The notes beneath the pieces are model-generated. The model saw nothing but the letters and a program-made list of their open reading frames with translations. It was not told the DNA's origin and searched no databases. Position numbers and translations under genes: made by a program. Shown here one piece after another: positions 5,926 through 12,460 of a stretch of 13,124 nucleotides of DNA. The stretch covers positions 1 through 13,124 of the forward strand of contig CAXMOO010000128.1 of NCBI GenBank assembly GCA_964195005.1. Reading direction: 5' to 3'. The first letter of the stretch is position 1. Each line of letters opens with the position of its first letter. This DNA comes from JAUXLW01 sp964195005. GTDB lineage: Bacteria > Actinomycetota > Acidimicrobiia > Spongiisociales > SHLN01.

Positions 5926-7716
5926 GTGATCGCCAATTTCACACCACGTTTCAACACGCTCGTTGAGATCTTCGAGCACAGCACCATCGAATTCCGTGAT
6001 CGACCGCTGTTCGGCGTGAAACGGGAGGATTCATGGGTCTGGATGAGTTACGGCGCCTTCGGCGAGGAGGTCGATCGGGTCCGAACCGGTCTCGCCGGCC
6101 TCGGCGTCGTCAAGGGCGATGTGGTCGGCATCATCTCCGATAATCGTCCTGAATGGGCCATTGCGGCATACGCCGCTTACGGCCTCGGCGCTGCGGTCGT
6201 GCCCATGTACGAGGCCCAGGCCGACGACAACTGGCAGTACATCCTGGGCGACTCGGGTGCCAAGGCCGTCTTCGTGGCAAGCCAGGACATCCAGAAACGC
6301 GTCGAAGCTTTCCAGAAGGATCTCCCTGCTCTCGAATACATCATTTCGTTCACCTCAGGGGTGCTGGTCGACGAATTCTCCTTCGCAACCCTGGGGGCCG
6401 ACGCGAGCGACGTCACCCCGCCGGCGGACGTGGAATCTGGAGACATCGCCGGTTTCGTGTACACCTCTGGCACCACCGGCAAACCCAAGGGCGTCCTGCT
6501 AACGCATGGAAATCTGGCCAACAACGTCAGCGCCGTCACCGATGTCTTCCCACTCGAGCTTGACGATCGCACGCTGTCCTTCCTGCCATGGGCCCACGCT
6601 TTTGGGCAGACGGTAGAGCTCCACACCGTGTTCGCCGTGGGCTGTTCAACCGCATTTGCCGAATCCACCCACAAGATCGTGGCCAACCTCGCCGAGGTGG
6701 CGCCAACCATGCTGGTGAGTGTCCCCCGCATATTCACCCGCATCTACGATGGTGTGAAGAAGAAGGTGGCTGAGGACGGTGGTGTGAAGGAGCGGGTCTT
6801 CAATGCCGCGATCGCCAATGCTCACAAACGACAGGAGCTCGCCGCAGAAGGCAAGTCCAGCCGCTTAGCAAATCTTCAGCACTCGATCTTCGATCGCGTG
6901 GTTTTCTCCCAGGTGCGGGAGCGGTTCGGAGGAAACCTCAAATACGCCATCAGCGGAGGTGCGGCGATTCCCGTCGAGGTGGCGCAGTTCATCGACGCCC
7001 TCGGCATGAAGGTGTACGAGGGCTACGGCCTCTCCGAGACCTCTCCCATCGTCACTGCCAACTGGCCCGGCACCCGCAAGATCGGTTCGGTCGGCAAACC
7101 CGTCCCCGGCGTGTGGGTGGAAATCGACGACATCGCAACCGGTGATGAAGGCGTTGGCGAGATCATCGTGCACGGACATTGTGTGATGCAGGGTTATCAC
7201 AATCTCCCCGAAGAGAACGAGGCGGTGTTCACTGAGAATGGTGGGTTCCGCACCGGCGATCTCGGGCGTCTCGACGATGAGGGATTCCTCTTCATCGTCG
7301 GGCGGATCAAGGAGCAGTACAAACTTGCCAACGGCAAGTATGTGGTGCCGACGATAATCGAAGAGAAGATCGGCCTGTCGCCGTACATCGTCAACGCGAT
7401 GGTCTATGGGGACGGCCGCCCGTTCAATGTGGCGCTTGTCGTGTTGGACACGGCCGCAGTGCAGGCCTGGGCCGTCCAACAGGGTTTAGAGCTTCAAGAT
7501 GGCAAGCTGGTGCATAATTCCGACGTGCTCGAGCTAATCGGCGCCGAGATCAGGACCCAAACCGAGGGCATCCCTCACTACGAACGCATCCGGGAGTTTG
7601 CACTCCTCGGCGAGGACTTCACCACCGAGAACGGCATGCTCACGCCGACGCTGAAGGTAAAACGCCGGGTGGTCCTTGACCGCTACAACGACGAGCTGGA
7701 GACCCTCTACCAGTAG
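5926..7716 (+). CDS. Long-chain fatty acid--CoA ligase (AMP-forming)
   Basis: An ANL-superfamily enzyme that activates long-chain fatty acids with ATP to acyl-AMP and then acyl-CoA, releasing AMP and pyrophosphate. Motifs in order: the P-loop VYTSGTTGKPKG (178-189), PWAHAFGQ (221-228), the A5 region YEGYGLSETSP (364-374), the ATP-binding RTGDLG (442-447), the hinge and A8 region VGRIKEQYKLANGKYVVP (458-475), and TPTLKVKR (573-580) holding the likely catalytic lysine K577. Length (596) and the GRIKEQYKLANGKYV style fit the FadD15/eukaryotic ACSL branch rather than E. coli FadD. There is no membrane helix; such enzymes bind the membrane peripherally. It is a single-gene unit with a GTG start and a good ribosome binding site, followed by a likely terminator. 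It could supply acyl-CoA to the PlsC-type enzyme upstream, which is inference. Confidence 0.95.
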   Translation: MIANFTPRFNTLVEIFEHSTIEFRDRPLFGVKREDSWVWMSYGAFGEEVDRVRTGLAGLGVVKGDVVGIISDNRPEWAIAAYAAYGLGAAVVPMYEAQADDNWQYILGDSGAKAVFVASQDIQKRVEAFQKDLPALEYIISFTSGVLVDEFSFATLGADASDVTPPADVESGDIAGFVYTSGTTGKPKGVLLTHGNLANNVSAVTDVFPLELDDRTLSFLPWAHAFGQTVELHTVFAVGCSTAFAESTHKIVANLAEVAPTMLVSVPRIFTRIYDGVKKKVAEDGGVKERVFNAAIANAHKRQELAAEGKSSRLANLQHSIFDRVVFSQVRERFGGNLKYAISGGAAIPVEVAQFIDALGMKVYEGYGLSETSPIVTANWPGTRKIGSVGKPVPGVWVEIDDIATGDEGVGEIIVHGHCVMQGYHNLPEENEAVFTENGGFRTGDLGRLDDEGFLFIVGRIKEQYKLANGKYVVPTIIEEKIGLSPYIVNAMVYGDGRPFNVALVVLDTAAVQAWAVQQGLELQDGKLVHNSDVLELIGAEIRTQTEGIPHYERIREFALLGEDFTTENGMLTPTLKVKRRVVLDRYNDELETLYQ

Positions 7717-7717
7717 C

Positions 7718-7749
7718 CGCGGTCCCTAAATCGGGCCGCGACGGATTTT
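7718..7749 (+). terminator. Probable intrinsic terminator after the acyl-CoA synthetase gene
   Basis: Immediately after the stop, CGCGGTCCC (7718-7726) can pair with GGGCCGCG (7733-7740) around a TAAATC loop: 8 base pairs with one bulged T. It is followed by ACGGATTTT, a short T-run. Position and structure fit a terminator; the T-run is weak. Confidence 0.55.
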
Positions 7750-7826
7750 CCGGAGTTGAATCAGGATCACTGCCCCGTCTGAGAGAATCCGTTGAATCCG
7801 GGGTCGGCGACTTCGATAGCCCACTA

Positions 7827-8546
7827 CTAATTTCCGCTCGGCTCAGTAGGTTGCTGTGCCCCGGAAGGGAACGCTGTGTACCCGTACAGGCCGAAGGCCA
7901 CCGCCGTCAAGGCGTGCCATGCGGCGTGTCCCTGATACAGGCTGTCCGGATCGCACAGCGGTGCACCCGTCCGACCCAGGAGGTTGACAACGCCGGCTAC
8001 CACGAGCAGCCCGACGATGGCGATGAGCCAGCGCATAGAGCGAGCAGAGACCGGGCCGCGTTTTCTGGACCAATAAAGGTAGATCTCGCTTCCCACCGCC
8101 GCGGCTCCTACCACCCCGGTGGCAGCGTTGCCGGCGTCAGGAGAAAGAGCCATCACCACTCCGACCACGGTCGTGATGGCGGCAAACGCCATTAGAGCGG
8201 TGGTCTCGGACCACGCCCGAAGAGTTCCCAGATTCCTGGCGGCGATCACGGAGAAGACGGCGGCAATCGTCAGGTCGTGAAGGAGTCTCGACCCGGATGG
8301 TTGCGGACCGTGAAAAGCAACGCTTCCGACGCCAACACTCATGAGGGTCAAGCCGAAGACCGCTTGTGTCGCCATCTCGGCAGCGCGATTCCGCAGAGCT
8401 CGAACCACCAGCCACAGCCCGGCGATGACATAGGCGGTGCTCGAAATGGCGTTGACCGGTTGGGCCAGGACCCCGTTTCTTAGCGTCTCACAGTCGCTTT
8501 CACCGATCCGGCCCTGTACAAGGATTGCAATCAGACGAATACTCAC
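7827..8546 (-). CDS. CREST-superfamily membrane hydrolase (alkaline ceramidase-like)
   Basis: A 239-residue integral membrane protein with about seven hydrophobic segments, resembling the alkaline ceramidase/CREST superfamily of intramembrane zinc hydrolases that cleave lipid amide bonds. The metal-site pattern is visible: S75 and H79 in GSVAFHG (the same S-x3-H spacing as S77/H81 of human ACER3), D91 in HDLT, and H207/H211 in QGHAAWHAL (equivalent to H217/H221). An acidic residue near the N-terminus, in DCET (E20), could match the calcium-site glutamate of ACER enzymes. The protein probably acts within the membrane on a lipid amide, but the substrate is unknown and bacteria often lack ceramide. 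The start is GTG at 8546 with no clear ribosome binding site, so the N-terminus may differ. Single gene, divergent from the antiporter gene. Confidence 0.7.
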   Translation of the reverse strand: MSIRLIAILVQGRIGESDCETLRNGVLAQPVNAISSTAYVIAGLWLVVRALRNRAAEMATQAVFGLTLMSVGVGSVAFHGPQPSGSRLLHDLTIAAVFSVIAARNLGTLRAWSETTALMAFAAITTVVGVVMALSPDAGNAATGVVGAAAVGSEIYLYWSRKRGPVSARSMRWLIAIVGLLVVAGVVNLLGRTGAPLCDPDSLYQGHAAWHALTAVAFGLYGYTAFPSGAQQPTEPSGN

Positions 8547-8626
8547 CCGGGCATTCTGCCAATTCGTTCGCGCGTTGGTGGTCTGTTTCCTCGCCGACCC
8601 TCGGACGGTCGAGCCTTGGCGAGGTT

Positions 8627-8769
8627 GCCAGGACTGAGAGCTGTCCGGCAGCTCAGCATTCCCGGCATCGGAGGCTGTTCACAGCCTCTGGTTGCCGTAC
8701 ATTCCCAGTAGGCGGTCCACCGATGTCACGAGGTAGACCGAGCCGATGAGCGCCTCCAACACGGCGAGG
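8627..8769 (-). pseudogene. Remnant of the K+ channel gene 3' end (direct repeat copy)
   Basis: This segment aligns without gaps to 10456-10598, the 3' end of the channel gene and a few bases beyond it, in the same orientation. Over 8641-8769, 111 of 129 bases match; most differences sit in one 21-base block. Translated, it matches channel residues from about 198 on (LAVLEALIGSVYLVTS...GMYGNQR), then meets a premature TGA where the intact gene has a glutamine codon, and the original stop is changed to CAG. The pore and selectivity filter are missing, so it cannot make a channel. With the intact end it forms a direct repeat around the antiporter gene. Confidence 0.85.
8627..8769. repeat. 143-bp imperfect direct repeat, left copy
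   Basis: Left copy of the direct repeat whose right copy is 10456-10598; about 86% identical over the best 129 bases. The copies are 1829 bases apart start to start and bracket the antiporter gene. Confidence 0.85.
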
Positions 8770-9009
8770 CTCAAACAGGACCGCATCGGTTTAACCGGAC
8801 CATTCCGCTGCTTGGGAAATACCGATGCTTGCCAAGACAGGGCAGCCCGCCCGGTGGCTCCTGCAGCGGTCGCATCCGACTTGCCTTCTTGCGGCGAAGC
8901 TGACCGGGTCGATCCACCTACACCATCTCGAAACCCGGTTCTGGTTCTTGACCCTTGCCAAGTGATTTCTTGTCGGGGGTCGTGGCGTGCTACGGGGCTG
9001 GTCGTGTTG

Positions 9010-9015
9010 TAGATT
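9010..9015 (+). promoter_or_regulatory. Possible -10 box of the antiporter gene
   Basis: TAGATT, the same hexamer as before the acyltransferase gene, would start transcription near 9022 and give a leader of about 18 bases holding the G-rich ribosome binding site GAGCAGGGG (9026-9034) ahead of ATG 9040. No matching -35 box is seen. Confidence 0.35.
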
Positions 9016-9039
9016 CATGGCCTACGAGCAGGGGATGGG

Positions 9040-10335
9040 ATGGAGTACGGGCTGACGATCCTGGCCGTGTTTCTGTTTCTGTATGCGGTCTCTTCCAAGC
9101 GCCTCGCCCTCACCATCCTGACCGGACCGCTCTTGTTCGCGACGCTGGGCTGGGTGACGGGCCCCGATGGTCTGGAGTTCATCGAAGTACCTGGGGAGTT
9201 GAGGTTGACCACGGTTCTGTTGGAGGCGACTCTGGTGTTGGTGCTGTTCACCGATGCGATGGGTATCAACACCAGCCGTTGGCGTGAGGAGGCCTCGGTC
9301 CCCGGGCGGCTGTTGGGTATCGGGCTCCCGCTCACGCTATTCGCCGGGTGGGGTGTGGCACTCATGCTGTTCGGGGACCTGGAACTGTGGGAGGCGGGTT
9401 TGGTGGCCATCATTCTCACCCCCACCGACGCTGCTCTTGGCCAGGCAGTGGTGTCCAACCCGCGGGTGCCGGAGCGGATGCGTCAGGGCCTCAATGTGGA
9501 GAGCGGCCTTAACGACGGGATCGCGCTCCCGGTTTTCTTTGTGTTCCTGGAGGCGTCCGAGGCCGCCGAGGCGTCCGTCTCTGTCGCCATCGTGGTGAGG
9601 GAGATCGGCAAGGAGCTCGGCATTGCACTGGCGGTGGGTTTGGTGCTGGGGTGGCTGGCAGCGAAAGTAATCGTCTGGGCCAGTGAGCGGGATTGGGTGG
9701 CGCCGGGATGGGCGCAAGTGGCGCTGCTGGGGGTGGCGTTCGCCGCCTGGTCGCTGGGCGACGCTCTGGGGGGAAGTGGTTTCATCGCTGCCTGGGTGGC
9801 CGGACTCGTGCTGGGACGGGCCTTGAGGGTGGCCTTTCCCGGTATCACGGACTTCGCCGAGGGCACCGGTCACATCCTTACACTGCTCAGCTTTTTCGTG
9901 TTTGGCAGTTTCGTGCTCGGGAAGGCGGTCACAGAGCTGACCTGGGAGGTGGGGCTCTATGCGGTCCTGAGCCTTACGGTCATTCGCATCGTGCCGGTGG
10001 CCGTCGGGATGATCGGCTCGGGACTGAGGGGTCCGTCGCTTCTCTATGTGGGGTGGTTCGGACCACGAGGGTTGGCATCGATCATCCTGGTGGCAACGAT
10101 CGTCTCAGAGGCCGAGTTGGCAGGAGAGGAAACGATCACGCTGATCATGGCAGCCACCGTCGGCCTGAGCATCTATGCCCACGGCATCACTGCCTGGTGG
10201 GGCTCCAATCGCTACGCCGACTGGTACGAATCGCAACAGGCCAACCACGCGGAGATGCCAGAAAGCGCCGACGTTCCCGCGGTGCCCGTATCAAGGAGGC
10301 TCGGGCACGCAGGGACTCCGAGCGACGAAGACTAA
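9040..10335 (+). CDS. NhaP-type Na+(K+)/H+ antiporter, CPA1 family
   Basis: A cation:proton antiporter exchanging Na+ or K+ for H+ across the cytoplasmic membrane, for pH and salt homeostasis. Its 431 residues are mostly hydrophobic, about 12-13 helices. Diagnostic stretches are ILTPTDAALGQAVVSNPRVP (125-144), ESGLNDG (154-160) with the N158-D159 pair typical of electroneutral CPA1 exchangers, a conserved arginine in the TVIRIVPV helix (R316), and FGPRGLASI (340-348). The C-terminal tail from about 388 is short and hydrophilic and lacks a TrkA regulatory domain. The ATG at 9040 is preferred over the ATG at 9035, which is in another frame that soon stops. The gene is flanked by direct repeats derived from the neighbouring channel gene and converges on that channel. 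Ion selectivity cannot be read from the sequence. Confidence 0.9.
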   Translation: MEYGLTILAVFLFLYAVSSKRLALTILTGPLLFATLGWVTGPDGLEFIEVPGELRLTTVLLEATLVLVLFTDAMGINTSRWREEASVPGRLLGIGLPLTLFAGWGVALMLFGDLELWEAGLVAIILTPTDAALGQAVVSNPRVPERMRQGLNVESGLNDGIALPVFFVFLEASEAAEASVSVAIVVREIGKELGIALAVGLVLGWLAAKVIVWASERDWVAPGWAQVALLGVAFAAWSLGDALGGSGFIAAWVAGLVLGRALRVAFPGITDFAEGTGHILTLLSFFVFGSFVLGKAVTELTWEVGLYAVLSLTVIRIVPVAVGMIGSGLRGPSLLYVGWFGPRGLASIILVATIVSEAELAGEETITLIMAATVGLSIYAHGITAWWGSNRYADWYESQQANHAEMPESADVPAVPVSRRLGHAGTPSDED

Positions 10336-10455
10336 CCCTCCGTCGAGCCGCCGGAGATTCGGTGATGGGGGCTTCAGCGCCACGAGTAGTGGATCCGACA
10401 GGACTTTTCGTCGCACCAGCCCTCCGCCAGAACGGCGACCACACAGATCAACCCC

Positions 10456-10598
10456 GCCAGGATTATGAATTGTCTGGCAGCTCAGCATTCCCGGCATTTG
10501 AGGAAGCTTGCGGTCTTTGGTTGCCGTACATTCCCACTAAGCGGCCCACCAATGTCACGAGGTAGATCGAGCCGATGAGCGCCTCCAACACGGCAAGG
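10456..10598. repeat. 143-bp imperfect direct repeat, right copy (intact channel 3' end)
   Basis: Right copy of the direct repeat, covering the last 45 codons and the stop of the channel gene plus 7 bases beyond. The left copy is 8627-8769. As this copy belongs to the intact gene it is presumably the parent. Confidence 0.85.
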
Positions 10599-11191
10599 TT
10601 CTTTCCGATTTCTGTGCCGGGCGCCAGGTCGCCGTAGCCAAGCGTGGTCATGGTTACGAAGCTGAAGTAGGTGTACTCGCCGGGATTAGGAGTTGGACCT
10701 TGGGCGAAGAACGGTTCTGTGTCGATCGCGTCGACCAGACCGAAGAGCAACGCAAAGATGAGGCCGAAGTACATGTACGCGCAGATCGCCCCGAGGATGG
10801 TCTGGAACGTGACAATCTCGTGCCTGAACACGCGGTTCAGGATTACCCAGGGACCCAGCAGCACCAGAAGCGACAAGGGAGCCAGCGCCCATTCGTTGGC
10901 GAAGCGGTCCTCCACGGTCAGGGCGACGAGGCTGAACGCGAGGATCACCACCACGATGATGGTGACGGCGGTCATCGTGCGGGCTTTGACACTCGAGGCA
11001 CGGTAGGTAGTCACCACCGCAGCCGCCAGTGTAAATATGAGCGCCACCCGCGACAATGGCCGGCTGCCGCCCGTGATCATCATGAACGACGCCACGAGCA
11101 GAATCAGCACTACCCCGTAGTTGTCCAGGTAGCGGGTCGCCCGCGCTTCCCGGCGCTGGTGGATGCGATCTCTTCGTTCTATGGCGCCCAT
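10463..11191 (-). CDS. Ion channel with K+ selectivity filter
   Basis: A membrane protein with the pore module of two-helix K+ channels (Ion_trans_2). The filter MTTLGYGD (181-188) holds the TxGYGD-type K+ signature, with the pore helix YTYFSFVT before it and a final inner helix of about 198-220. Ahead of the pore module are about four hydrophobic segments (26-40, 48-62, 74-92, 102-119), which do not show the repeated arginines of a voltage sensor, then helix 131-154. No cytoplasmic RCK/TrkA domain follows; the protein ends with a short polar tail. It probably conducts K+ across the cytoplasmic membrane. The ATG at 11191 has no Shine-Dalgarno sequence, so the start is less sure. Its 3' end is duplicated at 8627-8769. 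It converges on the antiporter gene, so the two cation transporters are adjacent but not co-transcribed. Confidence 0.88.
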   Translation of the reverse strand: MGAIERRDRIHQRREARATRYLDNYGVVLILLVASFMMITGGSRPLSRVALIFTLAAAVVTTYRASSVKARTMTAVTIIVVVILAFSLVALTVEDRFANEWALAPLSLLVLLGPWVILNRVFRHEIVTFQTILGAICAYMYFGLIFALLFGLVDAIDTEPFFAQGPTPNPGEYTYFSFVTMTTLGYGDLAPGTEIGKNLAVLEALIGSIYLVTLVGRLVGMYGNQRPQASSNAGNAELPDNS

Positions 11192-11333
11192 GAGGCTGAG
11201 GATTCGATCCGGTGACGCTAGCGGCAGGTGACGTCCGGGCGTCGGATCCTCGCCTGGTCTGAAGTCCTCGAGGGCTCGGCTGGGATGGTTTAGTCACCCC
11301 CGGGTTATCCCCCTCTGTGCGTGAGGCAAAGAA

Positions 11334-11353
11334 CAACGCCTGCGCTAGCGTTG
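11334..11353. promoter_or_regulatory. Inverted repeat upstream of a DUF1269 gene
   Basis: CAACGC (11334-11339) and GCGTTG (11348-11353) form a 6-bp dyad around an 8-base spacer, ending 36 bases before ATG 11390. It could be an operator or part of the promoter (TAGCGT at 11346-11351 resembles a -10 box). Weak evidence. Confidence 0.25.
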
Positions 11354-11389
11354 GCCGGCACCCATTCCATCTAGACATTTGGAGGTTTG

Positions 11390-11875
11390 ATGGCTAGCAC
11401 ATTAACGGTCGTGAGTTCACCGACCATGGACGGAGCAGAAGAGATCCTCAAGGTGATCGGCTCGCTTCAGAAACAAGAGTTGATTCAAGTTGAGGACGCG
11501 GCCTACGTGCGGCGAGATGAGACGGGCAAGCCCAAAATCAAGCAAGCCGTCAATCTGGTCGGCCAGGGCGCCCTCGGCGGTGCGTTCTGGGGCATGCTGA
11601 TCGGTCTCCTGTTCCTGGCACCGTGGCTTGGCGCCGCCATCGGCGCTGCCTCCGGGGCTTTGGGCGGAAAGGCAGCCGACTTCGGGATCGACGACGACTT
11701 CATCAAAGAAGTCGGCAACCGCATCCAGCCCGGCACGTCGGCCTTGTTCTTGTTGACGGGCGAAGGCGTGCTCGACAAGGTGGCCGAAGCCCTCAAGGAC
11801 TACGAGTTCGAAATCATCCACACGAACCTGCCAGATGCCGAAGAGGCCGAATTGCGGGCGGCGTTCGCCGACTAA
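11390..11875 (+). CDS. DUF1269 family protein with glycine-rich membrane segment
   Basis: A 161-residue protein of the DUF1269 family (PF06897), function unknown. An N-terminal alpha/beta half (1-55) leads to a hydrophobic glycine/alanine-rich segment, GALGGAFWGMLIGLLFLAP (about 63-81), followed by LGAAIGAASGALGGK, which looks like a glycine zipper. Then come the family's ADFGIDDDFIKEVG stretch and IQPGTSALFLL, ending in an acidic tail. The ATG at 11390 is preferred to the TTG just before it because GGAGG lies 4 bases upstream of the ATG. It is transcribed alone, ends at a strong terminator, and faces a second DUF1269 gene of clearly different sequence. Related proteins are often described as stress-associated membrane proteins; nothing here proves it. 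Confidence 0.82.
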   Translation: MASTLTVVSSPTMDGAEEILKVIGSLQKQELIQVEDAAYVRRDETGKPKIKQAVNLVGQGALGGAFWGMLIGLLFLAPWLGAAIGAASGALGGKAADFGIDDDFIKEVGNRIQPGTSALFLLTGEGVLDKVAEALKDYEFEIIHTNLPDAEEAELRAAFAD

Positions 11876-11900
11876 TTACCAACCACGAGCAAAAACCGAC

Positions 11901-11925
11901 AGGGGCACCGTAGGCGGTGCCCCTT
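11901..11925. terminator. Hairpin terminator between convergent DUF1269 genes
   Basis: AGGGGCACCG (11901-11910) and CGGTGCCCCT (11915-11924) form a perfect 10-bp stem with a TAGG loop, 25 bases after the plus-strand stop. A run of five A (11891-11895) lies to the left, which reads as T on the minus strand, while the right side has only TTA. It may serve both genes, better for the minus-strand one. Confidence 0.75.
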
Positions 11926-11979
11926 AGTCGTGTCACGGAACGAAGCATTGAGTTGACGCTCGTCCAACGTTGCTGCCGA

Positions 11980-12450
11980 TCAGGAGCGCCTCACGGGCTG
12001 GCGGTCGATTCGCAGGAAGTCGTCCATAGCATCGACGACTGAGTCCACGTCCGCCTTATCGACCACGACCATGAGAGCAGAGCGCCCGGCCGCCAACTCC
12101 TCGTCCAACCGAGTCAGATAGTCGTCGGCGAAGCCGAGGTCGCGAAAATGGCCAGCAGCCGCGCCGGCTGCTGCTCCTATGGCAGCTGCCGCCAGGATGG
12201 CTGGTGGGAAGATCACTCCAATCACCCCGCCGGCGATGGCCCCTCGCCGTGCCCCCTTCTTCGGCGTAAGCGCCAGGGTTTCACTTATCGTGAGGTTCCC
12301 CCCGGAGTCCTTCACCATGACGGCGCCGTCGACCAGGTCGATAGTGCCGAGCTCACCAAGCTGTTGCACGCGCTCAAGGGCATGCTTGGCCTTCCAAGGC
12401 ATGGAGAAGACGGCCACGACCATCTCCAGGGGCGGTTCTTCTTCGGTCAC
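11980..12450 (-). CDS. DUF1269-like protein with alanine/glycine-rich segment
   Basis: A 156-residue protein from GTG 12450. It opens MTEEEPPLEMVVAVFSMPWKAKHAL, an alpha/beta N-terminus, and follows with a central GARRGAIAGGVIGVIFPPA and AAAAIGAAAGAAAGHF hydrophobic glycine/alanine segment, then FRDLGFADDYLTRLDEELAAGRSALMVVV, parallel to the GIDDDFIKEVG...GTSALFLL part of the neighbour at 11390. So it is a distant DUF1269-type relative. A longer frame from 12513 exists, but AGGAGG lies just 4-5 bases before GTG 12450 and overlaps the stop of the upstream gene, so the short form is preferred. It forms an operon with the membrane protein upstream. Function unknown; membrane association is likely. 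Confidence 0.75.
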   Translation of the reverse strand: MTEEEPPLEMVVAVFSMPWKAKHALERVQQLGELGTIDLVDGAVMVKDSGGNLTISETLALTPKKGARRGAIAGGVIGVIFPPAILAAAAIGAAAGAAAGHFRDLGFADDYLTRLDEELAAGRSALMVVVDKADVDSVVDAMDDFLRIDRQPVRRS

Positions 12451-12460
12451 AAAATCCTCC

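Larger units (their letters stand above)
8547..9039. other. Intergenic stretch with channel-gene remnant
   Basis: 493 bases between divergent genes. The channel-gene remnant occupies 8627-8769. In 8770-9009 I see no gene-like frame, RNA gene or terminator; short open frames there lack ribosome binding sites and recognisable products. The last 30 bases hold the antiporter -10 box and ribosome binding site. Confidence 0.5.

Noticed and set aside
6865..7479. Minus-strand open frame opposite the acyl-CoA synthetase gene
   Set aside because: A shadow of the synthetase, whose conserved motifs cover this whole region.
8638..8769. In-frame TGA in the channel remnant as possible selenocysteine or recoding
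   Set aside because: The pore and filter are missing and the intact gene has a glutamine codon there; simple decay explains it.
8746..9012. Plus-strand open frame in the gap before the antiporter gene
   Set aside because: It partly overlaps the channel remnant on the other strand, lacks a ribosome binding site and shows no motif.
11288..11309. GTTT...GGGTTAT resembling a SigF/SigB stress promoter before the DUF1269 gene
   Set aside because: The spacer is only about 10 bases, too short for these promoters, and the second box is imperfect.
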